From positions 1 to 64,000 of the forward strand of contig CAJNYU010002529.1 in the NCBI GenBank assembly GCA_905331475.1: a stretch of DNA of 64,000 bases. Direction: 5' to 3'. Every line of letters starts with the position of its first letter. Within the stretch, counting starts at the first letter, position 1. Origin of the DNA: Rotaria socialis. Its lineage: Eukaryota > Rotifera > Eurotatoria > Philodinida > Philodinidae. Made by a program: the position numbers and the translations under genes. Of the stretch, positions 24,880-36,129 are shown in pieces. The notes beneath the pieces are model-generated. The model did not search any database, was not told where the DNA came from, and saw only the letters and a list, made by a program, of their open reading frames with translations.

Positions 24880-27800
24880 TTAAATAGATTCTTTCGAATT
24901 GAATGAAATTGAATGTTTTTTATCAGTGAATGGAATGCCCATTGATATTGTTGTTTTATGATTTTCAATCGATTGAACTGTAGTTTTACTTTCATTTAAT
25001 TCTGTTTGTCGTTTAACTAGTTCATAGTATAAACCATGTTTATCAATTAATTCTAGATGCGTACCTTCTTCAACAATTTTGCCAAATTGAAGAACAAGAA
25101 TTTTATCTGCATTACGAATAGTTGATAGGCGATGAGCAATAACAAGTACCGTACGACCAAGGACTGTACGAGCTATTGCTTCTTGTACCTATAAATACGT
25201 GATAAAAATTTGCTTTAATAAGAAATGTAAAAGTACAAATAGAAGTCAATTAAAATAGATAGATTCTAAATTTTTCATATGCAACATAAGCTATGAAAGA
25301 AATTTTTCTGTTCAGTCATTTATCTTTAAGTTCTTCATGATCATTGTCTCAACTTTTTATTTTAAAATTTCTTCGAGTGCTAGATATTTCTAGCTGTCGT
25401 GCTTGTTTCCACGTAATTATGTATGTATGTATCAAATTTCACTGCTATAAACAACAAAGAATTACTTGTGATTCAGCATGAGCATCCAAAGCACTTGTGG
25501 CTTCATCTAGTAATAAAACATTTGGTGAACGAATTAAAGCTCTTGCCAAAGCAATTCTTTCTATTAAGATTTAAAAACAAAAAGAGAAAGAAACCTTGAA
25601 TAAAATCAAATTCTAGATTTAAATAAAAACTAACGTTTTTGCCCACCAGCCATTTGTACTCCACGTTCACCACATTCAGTTTCATAACCATCTTGAAATG
25701 TTGATATGAATGAATGAGCATTCGCCATTTGAGCGATAGTTTCAATTTCTTCTTGAGATTTCATTTCTATTAGACCATATTGAATATTATCTTTAATCGA
25801 CCGAGCATGGAGCACTGGCTCTTGACTAACAAGTGAAACCTATTTTTAGAGGCACTGGATTAATTACGAGAAAGATTGTTTTTTTTAAATAATTAACCTT
25901 TTCATGATAAAATTTATAATCATAATCTTTGACAGATATACCATCAATTAATACTTCACCTTCATCTGCTTCATAAAAATGTTCTAATAAACTAATACAT
26001 GTTGTTTTTCCACCTGTAAGGGATGAAATATAAGATTTTTTTGTTAGCATCAATAAATTTCGATATTATCAAAATTTTTTGCCATGGATAGAAAAAAAAG
26101 ACTTCATTTAGATTTTTACTAAATTCAGGCTAGCATTATTTATATCTATCATTTTCTTTTATGCGTAGTTGATAAGCTCACATTTGTTTAACGGTGCATA
26201 AATGAAATAAATTGCTGCTGTACCACTTTAGATTGAAATCTTTTTTTGTCTATATTTTATTTCTGGGCAAGACTTAGAAATTTTTAAAGATTGTTAGAAT
26301 CAATGAGCAATGACAATATATTTTGTTTTAATTCTTAGGCCGACGATCCCAGAAATAATTTCCAATGTACAGTCAGTTATTGATTATAATCTTACTTCCA
26401 CTTGGTCCAACAAGAGCCACTTGTTGTCCAGGTTGAACAGTAAATGAAATATTTTTCAAAACTTTGTCATTTTTTCTATTTGGAAATGAAAATGTAACAT
26501 TTTTAAATTCGATGCGTCCTTGAAAATGATGCGGTTTTTCAATTCCATTATTAATGATTTTCGGTTTTCGATCAATATATTCAAATAGTTTTACTGATGC
26601 ACCACTTGCTTTCATTAAACTTGCATAAACATCGTTGACCGACTAAAACACGTGAAATGTTATTTAAATAGAATTTCTATATCACTAATTTTTACATTAA
26701 TAACATCGCCTAGTCGTTGTTGATATAAAATAAATGAAACAAAATGAGAAACATTTAATCGATTATACATGACAAGATGGCCACCATAAGCAAGTGTACC
26801 TAAATTTAGTAATACAGTTAATATTTGACCATTCCACATGTAACCAAAATCTAATCGAATAAATTTTTGAATGAATTCTTAAATGAATTGAAATTAACTC
26901 ACAATAGAAAGCTTGTCGAATTGCATGTTTTCGAATAATATCATTTTTTTTACGAAATAATCGAATTTCTTCATCTTCGTCTGGTCAATATTAAATAAAA
27001 CGAATAAGATGCATCAAAAGTTTACTTGACGAAAACAGATTATGCGCTTACTTGCGAAAGATTTCACAGTACGAATAGTAGAAATTGCTTCCTCTGCTAA
27101 TGAATTTGATTCAGCTAATGCACTTTGAATTTTTTCTTGTTGGTTCTTTAAAATTAGAAAGAAAACGAACGAAAACAAAAGTGACTTTTTATTTTATTCT
27201 TAGAAAAATAGATTATAGTTACAGTCATAAGATCTCCATAAATCTTAGATACACCAAATGCTAATGGGCCAGTGATTAGAATTAAAATAAACAAATTCCA
27301 TGATAATATTAACATGATGATAATTATTCCAACTAAATAATATAAAAAATGAATATTATTAGGTATCTCTTTTAATAAATATTAATAAATAATGAGAAAT
27401 ATGAGAAAATTGATTTCATAATTAATTTTTCGAGATAGCATTATTTTCTTTGTTATAATTCTTATATATTGTTCATCAGTAGATAATCTAAATCTTCGAA
27501 TGGCGTAAGAATTTTACCGCAAAGAATTGTGATTCTCTTTATGTATCTTTAGACTGGAATTTTCAGCACATTGTTAGGTACATAGTATTCAGAAAGAGAA
27601 AAAAATTCAGTTTAATTACTAAATTATTCTTTAGGGGCTGCTCTCATAATTGAATAAATAATAGAATTCGAATTTCAATAATAGGATCTCGACTTTGAAT
27701 ATTCTTCTATGATATACTAAACTGACCGTAATCCATCTATAAAACATACTCTATGTATACCAAATATCTGATTACTATTGATGTTTGAAGGCGCAGATAG

Positions 27801-29696
27801 ATAGTATGCTTTTCAGTTTTATTTCCTATTTAGAGTTGCATTTTTATCAATAAGGACAAATGAATTTTCTGTAATTAAGGCTTAATTCAAATTTCTGATA
27901 CGATTAATAGTAGTTCAAAGGTATGTTTATATTATCACAATTGTAAGATTTATTGGGATTGAGTTTTAAATTCAATTTTTAGACATTTAGAGTGCACTGA
28001 CAGATAAACATAAGTTCAGAAAGGAAACCCATTCATACGCATACTGAATAGTAAATGTTCATTGAAAATAAATGCGTGTTCGTTGTAATTAATTTCCATC
28101 GTTAAAAATACTAGTGATATCTGCGTCTGTTTCTAAAATTAGCACATTGATTTATTTTTTCAATATTACAGGAATGAACGCCTACTTGTAAACAAAATCT
28201 GAGATAAAAGCTGTGTTTCTCAACAATGGTACGAGTAATTCAATAACGAGTGAAAAATTTACAAAGCTATCATCATTCTGTAAGAAAAATCTAAGAGGAC
28301 GAATTTTTTGTCGAACCTATTCCAAATTAAAGATCCTCTGTATTTGTTCAAATAAAACATGAATTTCAAAGTAACGAATCTATTCAAGTGAATTCCACTC
28401 TAATAAAGAAATTCTACTTCATTACTATGTAGAATGATATGATTTCTGTTTTTATCTATGGATACTTACTTGCTTGGACCATACTTCGTAGAAATATATT
28501 CAAATTAACGGAAACAGCTTCACCAACTGTTGTTATATCTGATGATAGACGCGAAGTTATTTCGCCTGTTTTAGTTTCATCAAAAAATTCAATATCTTGT
28601 TTTACAATAGAAGTAAAAAGAGTATTTCGAAGACGTTGAATTAAATTAGCACTCGTTATTGAAAAAATAAAGCCACGAAGACCAGATGATATGACACTGA
28701 TTTTAAATACAATTATTTTCATTTCTATAACAATCAAAGACAAAAATAGCTTACTAAACAATTGATACTCCAAGATACCAAAATATACTAATAAGAAATT
28801 TATGCCAATCACTAGCAACAACTGAACTTATAATATTGCCAGAGAAATAAGGTTGAATCATTTCAGCTAAAATAAAGAATATAAAAAAGATTTTTTTCAA
28901 CAGTTTTACATAGTACTCCTTTACTTGCTGCAGCAATTAATAATACAGAAAAACCAATAATATATAGTGTCCATTCTTCTTTACCAAGTTTTAGTATTCG
29001 CCACCATGAACTGGTATTTTTTTTAATTTGCACTTGAATATCTTCATTCTTTGTTTCATTAAGAGTCGGCCTAGACAGTGCATCTGCAACTAATGAACAG
29101 TAAATAGTTTTTGAGAAAAAAATATCAAAACTCTAAGTACCATCTACATTTAATGAACTTGCTTCTTCAGTATATAATCGTCTTGTTGTTTCATTAATAA
29201 GATGTTCTCGTTCTGGATCTGTCGAACGACTGTCAAATTTAATGTTAATAGTACGAAAAAATAAAGTCCATATTAAAATTCCTCCTAATGCAAATAATGC
29301 AATAAAAATGATAGCTAAATAATCAAATCGATCGAATTGATACGGTGAAGTTGATTCTCGAATATTCTTCCATTCATAGAAAACAAGAAATTTACTTGAT
29401 GAGTAGACATAGATAAACAATTGAAATAGAGTAAGAATCACTCGAATACAACGTAAATATTTTAAACATCGAGAACATTTGACTAGAAAAATACTTGATA
29501 ATATAAAAATAATCGAATCAAAGAGCATAAGAAAGTAAAGTTCAACATATGTTCGAATATAATCAAATGAACGTAATTGATCAATCAAATTTGTTCTAAT
29601 GTCAGTGAAACCGCGTGTAAATATGCATGTAATTATTATTATTATAAGAATACCATAGACTGCGGGATATAAACGGTAACAGTTGTGACATGACAT
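24880..29696 (-). CDS. ABCB9: ABC half-transporter, ABCB9/TAPL type
   Basis: Thirteen exons encode 822 residues: 29696-29141, 29089-28925, 28866-28755, 28696-28470, 27332-27223, 27145-27052, 26980-26903, 26850-26696, 26642-26396, 26013-25898, 25839-25635, 25560-25466 and 25188-24880. All phases agree. The first 185 residues form a separate multi-helix N-terminal domain (TMD0), which in TAPL directs lysosomal targeting. The core membrane domain follows ([54 protein letters not shown]). The nucleotide-binding domain has Walker A GPSGSGKTT (about 578-586, split by an intron), the Q-loop [13 protein letters not shown], signature MAGGQKQR, Walker [12 protein letters not shown] (Asp707, Glu708) and H-loop AHRLST (His739). 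TAPL is a homodimeric peptide exporter into lysosomes. The signature starts MAGGQ rather than LSGGQ, a tolerated variant. TCATG follows TATATTTAG at the start, again acceptor-like. Confidence 0.93.
27333..28469 (-). other. Large ABCB9 intron, 1.1 kb
   Basis: The donor AAGTAAGT (after 28470) and the acceptor ATTTAG (before 27332) join [10 protein letters not shown] to [11 protein letters not shown] without loss compared with human ABCB9, so no exon is missing inside. No transposon ends or coding frames were seen within it. Confidence 0.7.
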
Positions 29697-31002
29697 GACT
29701 AAATATAAAAAGAGAATCAACTATTTGCTTTATTTTTCTCTTGGATGGGCAATTTATTTAGTCATACTTAGTTTATTTGAAAAGAAAATAATAATACAAA
29801 TCATACGGAATTAGTAATAAACAAAAAGAAAAAGATTCATTTTTTTATAGTTTTCAAAACTTTATTGTTTCCTTTTGTAGGTAGACATTCTTTTTCATCG
29901 GTAATTCAGATATTATCAAACGCACAAAAAAATTATTGTTGATATTGATTGCACGCATGTTTGTTTACGAGTACGATTAAATAGTAATCTTCTGTTTTCA
30001 AAGATACACTATGAAATATTCTGTTTGAATGTTATAACTAAATCTTATCAACTGTTTTTGTAAATTTAAATAGATAATAAATACTGAACATATTGTATCC
30101 TTACTCACAAAGGAGAATGTTTATTATGTGAGTGATTATTTAAATTCTTCTAAATTAAATCAGTCTTGCACTAAATAATGTCATATGTAAAGTAAAAAAG
30201 CACATTAAGATAATGAATCTATCAATAGTTTCTTCCAGATTAACAGCGATCTTTCTACCATATATTTTGATTATTGTCAGTATATTATTCTGTTTCTTCA
30301 TTTGTTAAAACTTAATGTTTTATGGTTAACTTTCTTTGACGACTACGTTAAAGTAAAGCATTTCAGTGAATAAACAAAATTTTACGTTAGATTTAACCTG
30401 TTTTTAAGATCTGCATGAAATAAGGATAATCGTAGTTTGAAACTTGTACTAGGTATCTGATTTATTCTAAATATTGTGCCTAAAATAAATGAATGATATT
30501 TATTAATAGCTGTACGTAAGATTTTTCTGACTTCATCTTACTAGTTTTTCTTCTGAAAAATAACTATTGATAAAAAGTGTAAGTTCAACGTATTAGTCGC
30601 CTATTAAAACATGACAAATTTTATAAAGATTCAGTTGTATGCTTCAAGATAAGCATTTTATCAAGTGTCTTTTGAAAAAAAGGCACTCATATTTCCAACT
30701 GTTCCTGGGCAGAGTAGATACGGAATTATAAATGTCGCAATATGCTCCTCGTACTCAATAAAAAAAAAACGTAAAATACAGTTATTCATCGGATAGTCAA
30801 TCAATATCAAAGAGTAACATTGTTTAGTTAACAATAAAATACAAAAATAGCATACTAAAGCAAATGCAGCTGTATTACGTATAAACTAAAGTAAACTGAT
30901 GCTTCGAAAATTTTGTTTCTAAATATGAAAATGTCATTCGACCAAGAATCTATTTGATTCCAAAATAACTCGCTATTGTCCAAAATTCACAAGAGTTTTT
31001 CT
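29697..31002. other. Intergenic upstream of ABCB9
   Basis: This 1.3-kb AT-rich stretch has no plausible exon. It leads into the hAT MITE that starts at 31003; the element's left target-site duplication is 30995-31002. Confidence 0.5.
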
Positions 31003-31432
31003 CAGTGGCGGCGGAGCCATTGAGACAGGTGAGGCTTTAGCCTCACCTAGATTTCAACAGATGAGGCTCAGCCTCACCTAGATTTCAGATTGCAAATTGT
31101 TATTTTCTATTCTCAGGATTTGTTACGCTGAGCCAGTGGCGGCGAAGCCACTGAGACCCATGAGGCTTGAGCCTCACCTAGATTTCACAAGATGAGGTTC
31201 AGCCTCACTTACTTTTGTACTGAATATTGTTATTTTTTATTCGCGCATCAAAGCAGGAGCAAAAGTCTTTTTTGGTATTTTCCAATCATCTTTTTTATAG
31301 CGACCATGTTTATTTTTACTGCAGTTCAACAAAAAGAAGACTTATTTTTTGCTTGATGCGTTCATAAAATTCCACGGTAGAAAAAAAATATATTATGAAC
31401 CTCACCTAGCTTAATGACGCTCCGCCGCTCCT
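31003..31432. mobile_element. hAT-type MITE with duplicated left end
   Basis: The 430-bp element begins CAGTGGCGGCGGAGC and ends in the inverse of CAGGAGCGGCGGAGC. It is flanked by a perfect 8-bp target-site duplication, GTTTTTCT, at 30995-31002 and 31433-31440. An 8-bp duplication and CAG ends are hallmarks of the hAT superfamily. There is no transposase frame. The first 131 bp are repeated directly (31003-31133 and from 31134), both copies starting CAGTGGCGGCG. Several short palindromes built from TGAGGC and GCCTCA recur in the subterminal part. The perfect flanking duplication suggests an insertion that is not very old. Confidence 0.93.
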
Positions 31433-31440
31433 GGTTTTTC

Positions 31441-33493
31441 TACTATCTATTCTTGTATGTATCGTTCATGTGAACTGTTTATCTATTATAGTTTTCATCG
31501 AATTATGTTTTTCGAAGACTACTACCTATTAATTTTTACATCAACTTCGTTTCAAAACAAATCGAATTATTTCTTTTTATTAAGATTATTTGATGCTTTT
31601 GTAAATAATCAAAATATTTATTTTTGATAATTATATTCGATGTAACAAAGCTCGTTGAATAGCAACTGACAAGGATTGTTTCGTAATATCCTACAGTTAA
31701 ATTTTCAAATTTTATGGTATTAAAACTACTGACGTAATAGTTCCTCTCATTTTAAAAAGTACTCTTGAAAGAACTAGTCAAAAGGAACAGTTAGCTTGAA
31801 AAGAACTAAACGGAATATTAGGTTGATAGAGTAGCACTTAACATTCATGAGACCATTCAATGATGTTTATAAGTTATTTCTAAAATATCGCTGAGGGAAA
31901 AAGAAATGAGCTAATAGATGACTCCATTTTAGTTAGCTTAATCTGTCGAATCAGTTATTTGAAATTAACTAGAATTGCGTAAGAAATCTTCTACGACATG
32001 TCTCGCTAGTCCATGACTATCAACTGATTGATAATGAATCAAATCTTGCAACATAACATACTTTTTCTATTTGACATGAGAACTGCAACAAGAAACAGTT
32101 GACTTTATTTATGCATAATACATTGGTTCATGATAAAATGAGAGACAAAAATAAGTATCAAAATAAAATGACCAAAACCTACAACAAGGGGCGAATATCA
32201 CTTGATTTTATTATTATTTTTCATCGTTAAGTAACCTTCTATCAATGTTTAATTCCTGCACATGATTAAGGACACATTTTGGCGATGGTAAAAATTGTAT
32301 TGTACAACTCGTTTTTGTTTTTGACTTGTTGTCAATAAAGATCTTTCTATGTTCTTTATAACTTCATCGAATGAAACAAATTAGTTCAACTGGTGAGAAC
32401 TATGAAAAAAATTAAAACAAAAACTAAAAACATATTAACTGCAACAGATAGAATGTGAGAGAAATGAAAAAATATCAGAAATGCCCCGATAAATCAATAA
32501 TTATTTTTAAAGTATAGAATTTGTTGGTGTGTATCGAAACTCTATAGTACAATTTTCTGTTAAGACATTATCTCATAAAATTCTAGTTTTAATCAGTACT
32601 AATAGAACTATTGAAGAAAATTCTTCGGTTAATTTCTACAGTAATATCGGCTTAGTGCATCGATACGAAGTATTTATTTTAAATCCTATTTATATTACCA
32701 AAGAAAGAATTGATACCCAAATAAAAGTATCCTCTAATGAATGACTTTTCTCGAGCTAAACTCATTAGCAAAAATACTTCAGTCATTTGACAGCAATATA
32801 AACGTCTATTTTGATGGTAGTTTTGGCTAATAAAAAATAATTCTAGTATTTCTAGAAATTCGATATACATAGAGTAAACGTAATAGTCAAGTCATGAAAA
32901 GATTCCAACTTAATCGCAGGAACAATTCAAACAAACAATAATTTCTCTTGCTAACATAATAGGTAGATCATGGAATGGACCTTTGTGTAGGCACATGTTG
33001 TCATGGACCTTTCCAAAGTTTTACCTTTCAGAAAGAAATATTTTGTGTATCGATTTCTACAGACACCTAATAGTTGTTCAAACACTAATATGAAAAGAAA
33101 AATGAAAAGAAAATGACCAGCTTCTACATCAATCAATAAACTATGCTTCCAAACAAAAACAAAAGAAAATAACTTTCTTACAGATTCATTACTCTATCAA
33201 TATTGATTACATTATAACAGTAGTTATCATGACCTGTGCAAGATACCTAAAGGTGCTAAGTAAATATCACTAGCGCTCGTATCTATGTAATTGAATGGTA
33301 CATCAACGATCAACTATCCTATTAGAACGCTAGGAAGTCATTTTAGATGAAATACATCAAATTTATTTAATGATAGTTTCACTGATAATAGCAAATACAT
33401 TTGATTGATGATGTAAGAATTCATCTTGACAAGAAAAGTCATCATTTACTTCAATATTTATGAAGCACAGCAACACTACGTAAATTCATCAGC
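31441..33493. other. Intergenic, no gene seen
   Basis: About 2 kb of AT-rich sequence. Short frames such as 32529-32744 and 32951-33136 show no domain and no splice context. Confidence 0.5.
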
Positions 33494-34920
33494 AACTAGA
33501 TGGTATTCGAGTTCCACTCGACTACGAAATGCGGTGCGAAGCACACAGGCCGAATTTTCGAAAACATGGGGAATAAGATAAAAAAATGAATGGTCAATTT
33601 CAGAGTTCATTAGAACCGTTTTTTTCTTAATGTTTACGAATTTTGAATTTATGTTTCGCATTCGCCATTCTTAAATCGACCATTATGAAATTCATCACTA
33701 GGAGATCTCTTGGAAAATGTAACAACCACTTTTCTAACGAGGTTTTTCATTGAATGATTATCTACTTTCATGAATCATTTTCCTGAATCATATGTAAAGC
33801 AATAGACTATTGGCTCACAATTATTGATGACGTCATTTTAATTATATCGAATTGTTAAAACGATAAATAGCTTTCAAAATCGTCATTTTGAACAATATTT
33901 CTGAGCAAGCAAAAAATCGCATTAAAAATTCGGAAAAGATATCGCAAGTTCAATTTTTATACTTTCATCTCTACTTCGAACGACTTCTCTATGACTTTCC
34001 GATCTCGAGATCATCGCGCTACTAAATGACAACTTTTGATGCGTGCATCAAGTAAAAAAAAAGAAAAAATTCGCCACGGACTACATGAATGCAGTACGAA
34101 GCACAGCATTAAAGATGTCAGCAATTGTACATCGACGCTCATTATTAGTGCTAGCGATAATTAATCGCTGCTAGCATCAGCGACAAGTCTCAATGTGCTC
34201 GGATCGACTTAATGAAAATAAAATCCACAGATTATTAGTAATATCCGGATTTTACTTTGGGTGAACGAAAGGTCATAGACCAAATCGGACAAAATTTTGT
34301 ACCTATTCGGATCTCAACGATTCTAGTGATGTTTCAATGACTGTCAAGCGCTGTGCCGCTCTCGAGATCATCGCGACACAAAATATGGAGCTTGGATGCG
34401 TAGATCGAGAAAAAACTAGATGGTATCCGAGTTGCACTCGTATACGAAAAATCTTCAATTCAGAGAAATCTTGAATACTTTTTATGCTGACATGATGAAA
34501 TTCATCACTGAGAAAATTCTATTCTTACACATTGATTTCGATTGTTCGATTAATTATCTCCATGATTCATTATCTTAGATCAGCTGTAAATGAATAGACT
34601 ATAGTGGCTAACATATGTTGATGGCGTCACTTTAATTATCTCGCAACAAATTTCTTTCATTTTCGTCATTTTGGAAATCAATTTTTGAGAGATCGGAGCT
34701 TCAGATTGAAGATTCGAAAACAGGTGTTATAAGTTCGATCTCGATACTTCCATGTGACGTTTTAACTACTTTTCTACGATTTTGTGTTCTCGAGATCATC
34801 GCATCACAAAACGACGAAAAAGATGCGTACGTCGAGAAAGCAAAAGAACAAGAAAACTCGCGACGGACTACAGAAATGCCTCTGCTTCGCATCGCATTAA
34901 AAATATGGCGACTTCGAAAC
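33494..34920. repeat. Two diverged copies of a 0.8-0.9 kb repeat
   Basis: Blocks recur in the same order about 0.8-0.9 kb apart. ACTAGATGGTAT(T/C)CGAGTT is near 33496 and 34416. GAAATTCATCACT is near 33686 and 34496. TTGATG(A/G)CGTCA(T/C)TTTAATTAT is near 33824 and 34618. CTCGAGATCATCGC is near 34004 and 34792, with an extra partial copy near 34362. CGGACTACA and GCATTAAA are near 34078-34114 and 34866-34903. The copies differ by many substitutions and indels, so the duplication is old. No coding capacity is evident; the 140-codon minus-strand frame at 34701-35123 crosses the repeat and is not credible. The family is unknown. Confidence 0.75.
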
Positions 34921-35147
34921 ATCGCTATACAGTGATTCGCACCGTAAAATTGTAAACTGATCTTAAAATCGTCCGATCTATTTAAACTGCCATTTATTCT
35001 AATCACCTCATAGAAACATTCTATTAAGTAATACACATTTGATAAGCAATGGAATAAGTTTAAAAATAAAACAGGAGTTGAGATATCAGTACAACAATTA
35101 AGAATGCTTAAAGGATTTAACATGTACTATTCATTTACTCGGCTTGT

Positions 35148-35615
35148 CCACGTAACGTGTTACTTCGCTGTGGAAGTTTTGAAAATTGTTTTTTTCGAGA
35201 TGAAGAAATCGCTATATATCATTAGATGCAGATTTTTGCGCTGGTTGCGAATCTAGAATTTTTTCCTACAAAAAAAATGAAAATTTTTGCATTTTAAATC
35301 GTATTTTAAGCTTTTAAACGAAAAACGTTTTTGGGAAAATGCTCAGCATCGCACCAATCGATACAGAATTTAATTCTCTACAAAATGGTCAGTTTATTTT
35401 TAAATTTCATCCTTCAAGGCAACTTTTACATTGTTATAGAGCTTTCAACTTTCAGTACTGGTAAAGAGCTTCCACTTCGATGCAGCAACTTGATTTTTTG
35501 TACACTGGTTATATGTAGAGAGTAGATCAATGATTACGAAAATAAACTAGATCCGAATATCTTAAGGGATTCAAAATCGCTCGACAAAAAATAATGTCAC
35601 AGCGTTACGTTACAT
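35148..35615. repeat. Candidate short element with imperfect inverted ends
   Basis: CCACGTAACGTGTTACTTCG continuing to GCTGTGG at 35148-35173 is an imperfect inverse of GTCACAGCGTTACGTTACAT at 35595-35614. A third related motif, GTCACAGCATTACGCTT, occurs near 35790. This could be a degraded MITE of about 470 bp, but no target-site duplication was found, so the boundaries are tentative. Confidence 0.35.
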
Positions 35616-36129
35616 GTTTTCATTTCTTTTTGAATAATGAGAGCTAGGGAAAAAGTTTCTATCATTGAAAAGCTCGTTTCATGATCTACAAAGTTGGTTC
35701 CAGGTCTATTTTAATTGGAGATCGTCGTTCGCTGGGAATTAAACGATAAGTGACAGCGTTCGAAACTCAAGGGTCAAAACGTCACAGCATTACGCTTAAA
35801 CAAATCGCACTGAATTCTAAGTTTTGGTTAGACAAAATCTTGTCGAATTTCTGAATAAAACTACCTATCAATAATATATAACATATAAACAAAGATGAAT
35901 ATAAAGGTTCTTCAATATCATACCTGAATTCCATTAAGAAAAACATTATCAATCATCTTAAAAAAAAACACAATAAAATTTATTATCGTTAAATAAAATC
36001 ACAAATGTTTATAAAATATTTAAATAGTTCAGTTTTACTCATTTTCATTACTTAAGAAAGTTTCACATGCATAAAAGAAAACAATAGATGTGTAAAAAGA
36101 AAACAATCAAAAAATTAATTTCATGAAAT

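Noticed and set aside
34701-35123. 140-codon minus-strand frame
   Set aside because: It crosses a diverged repeat copy and its end, with no domain or splice context.
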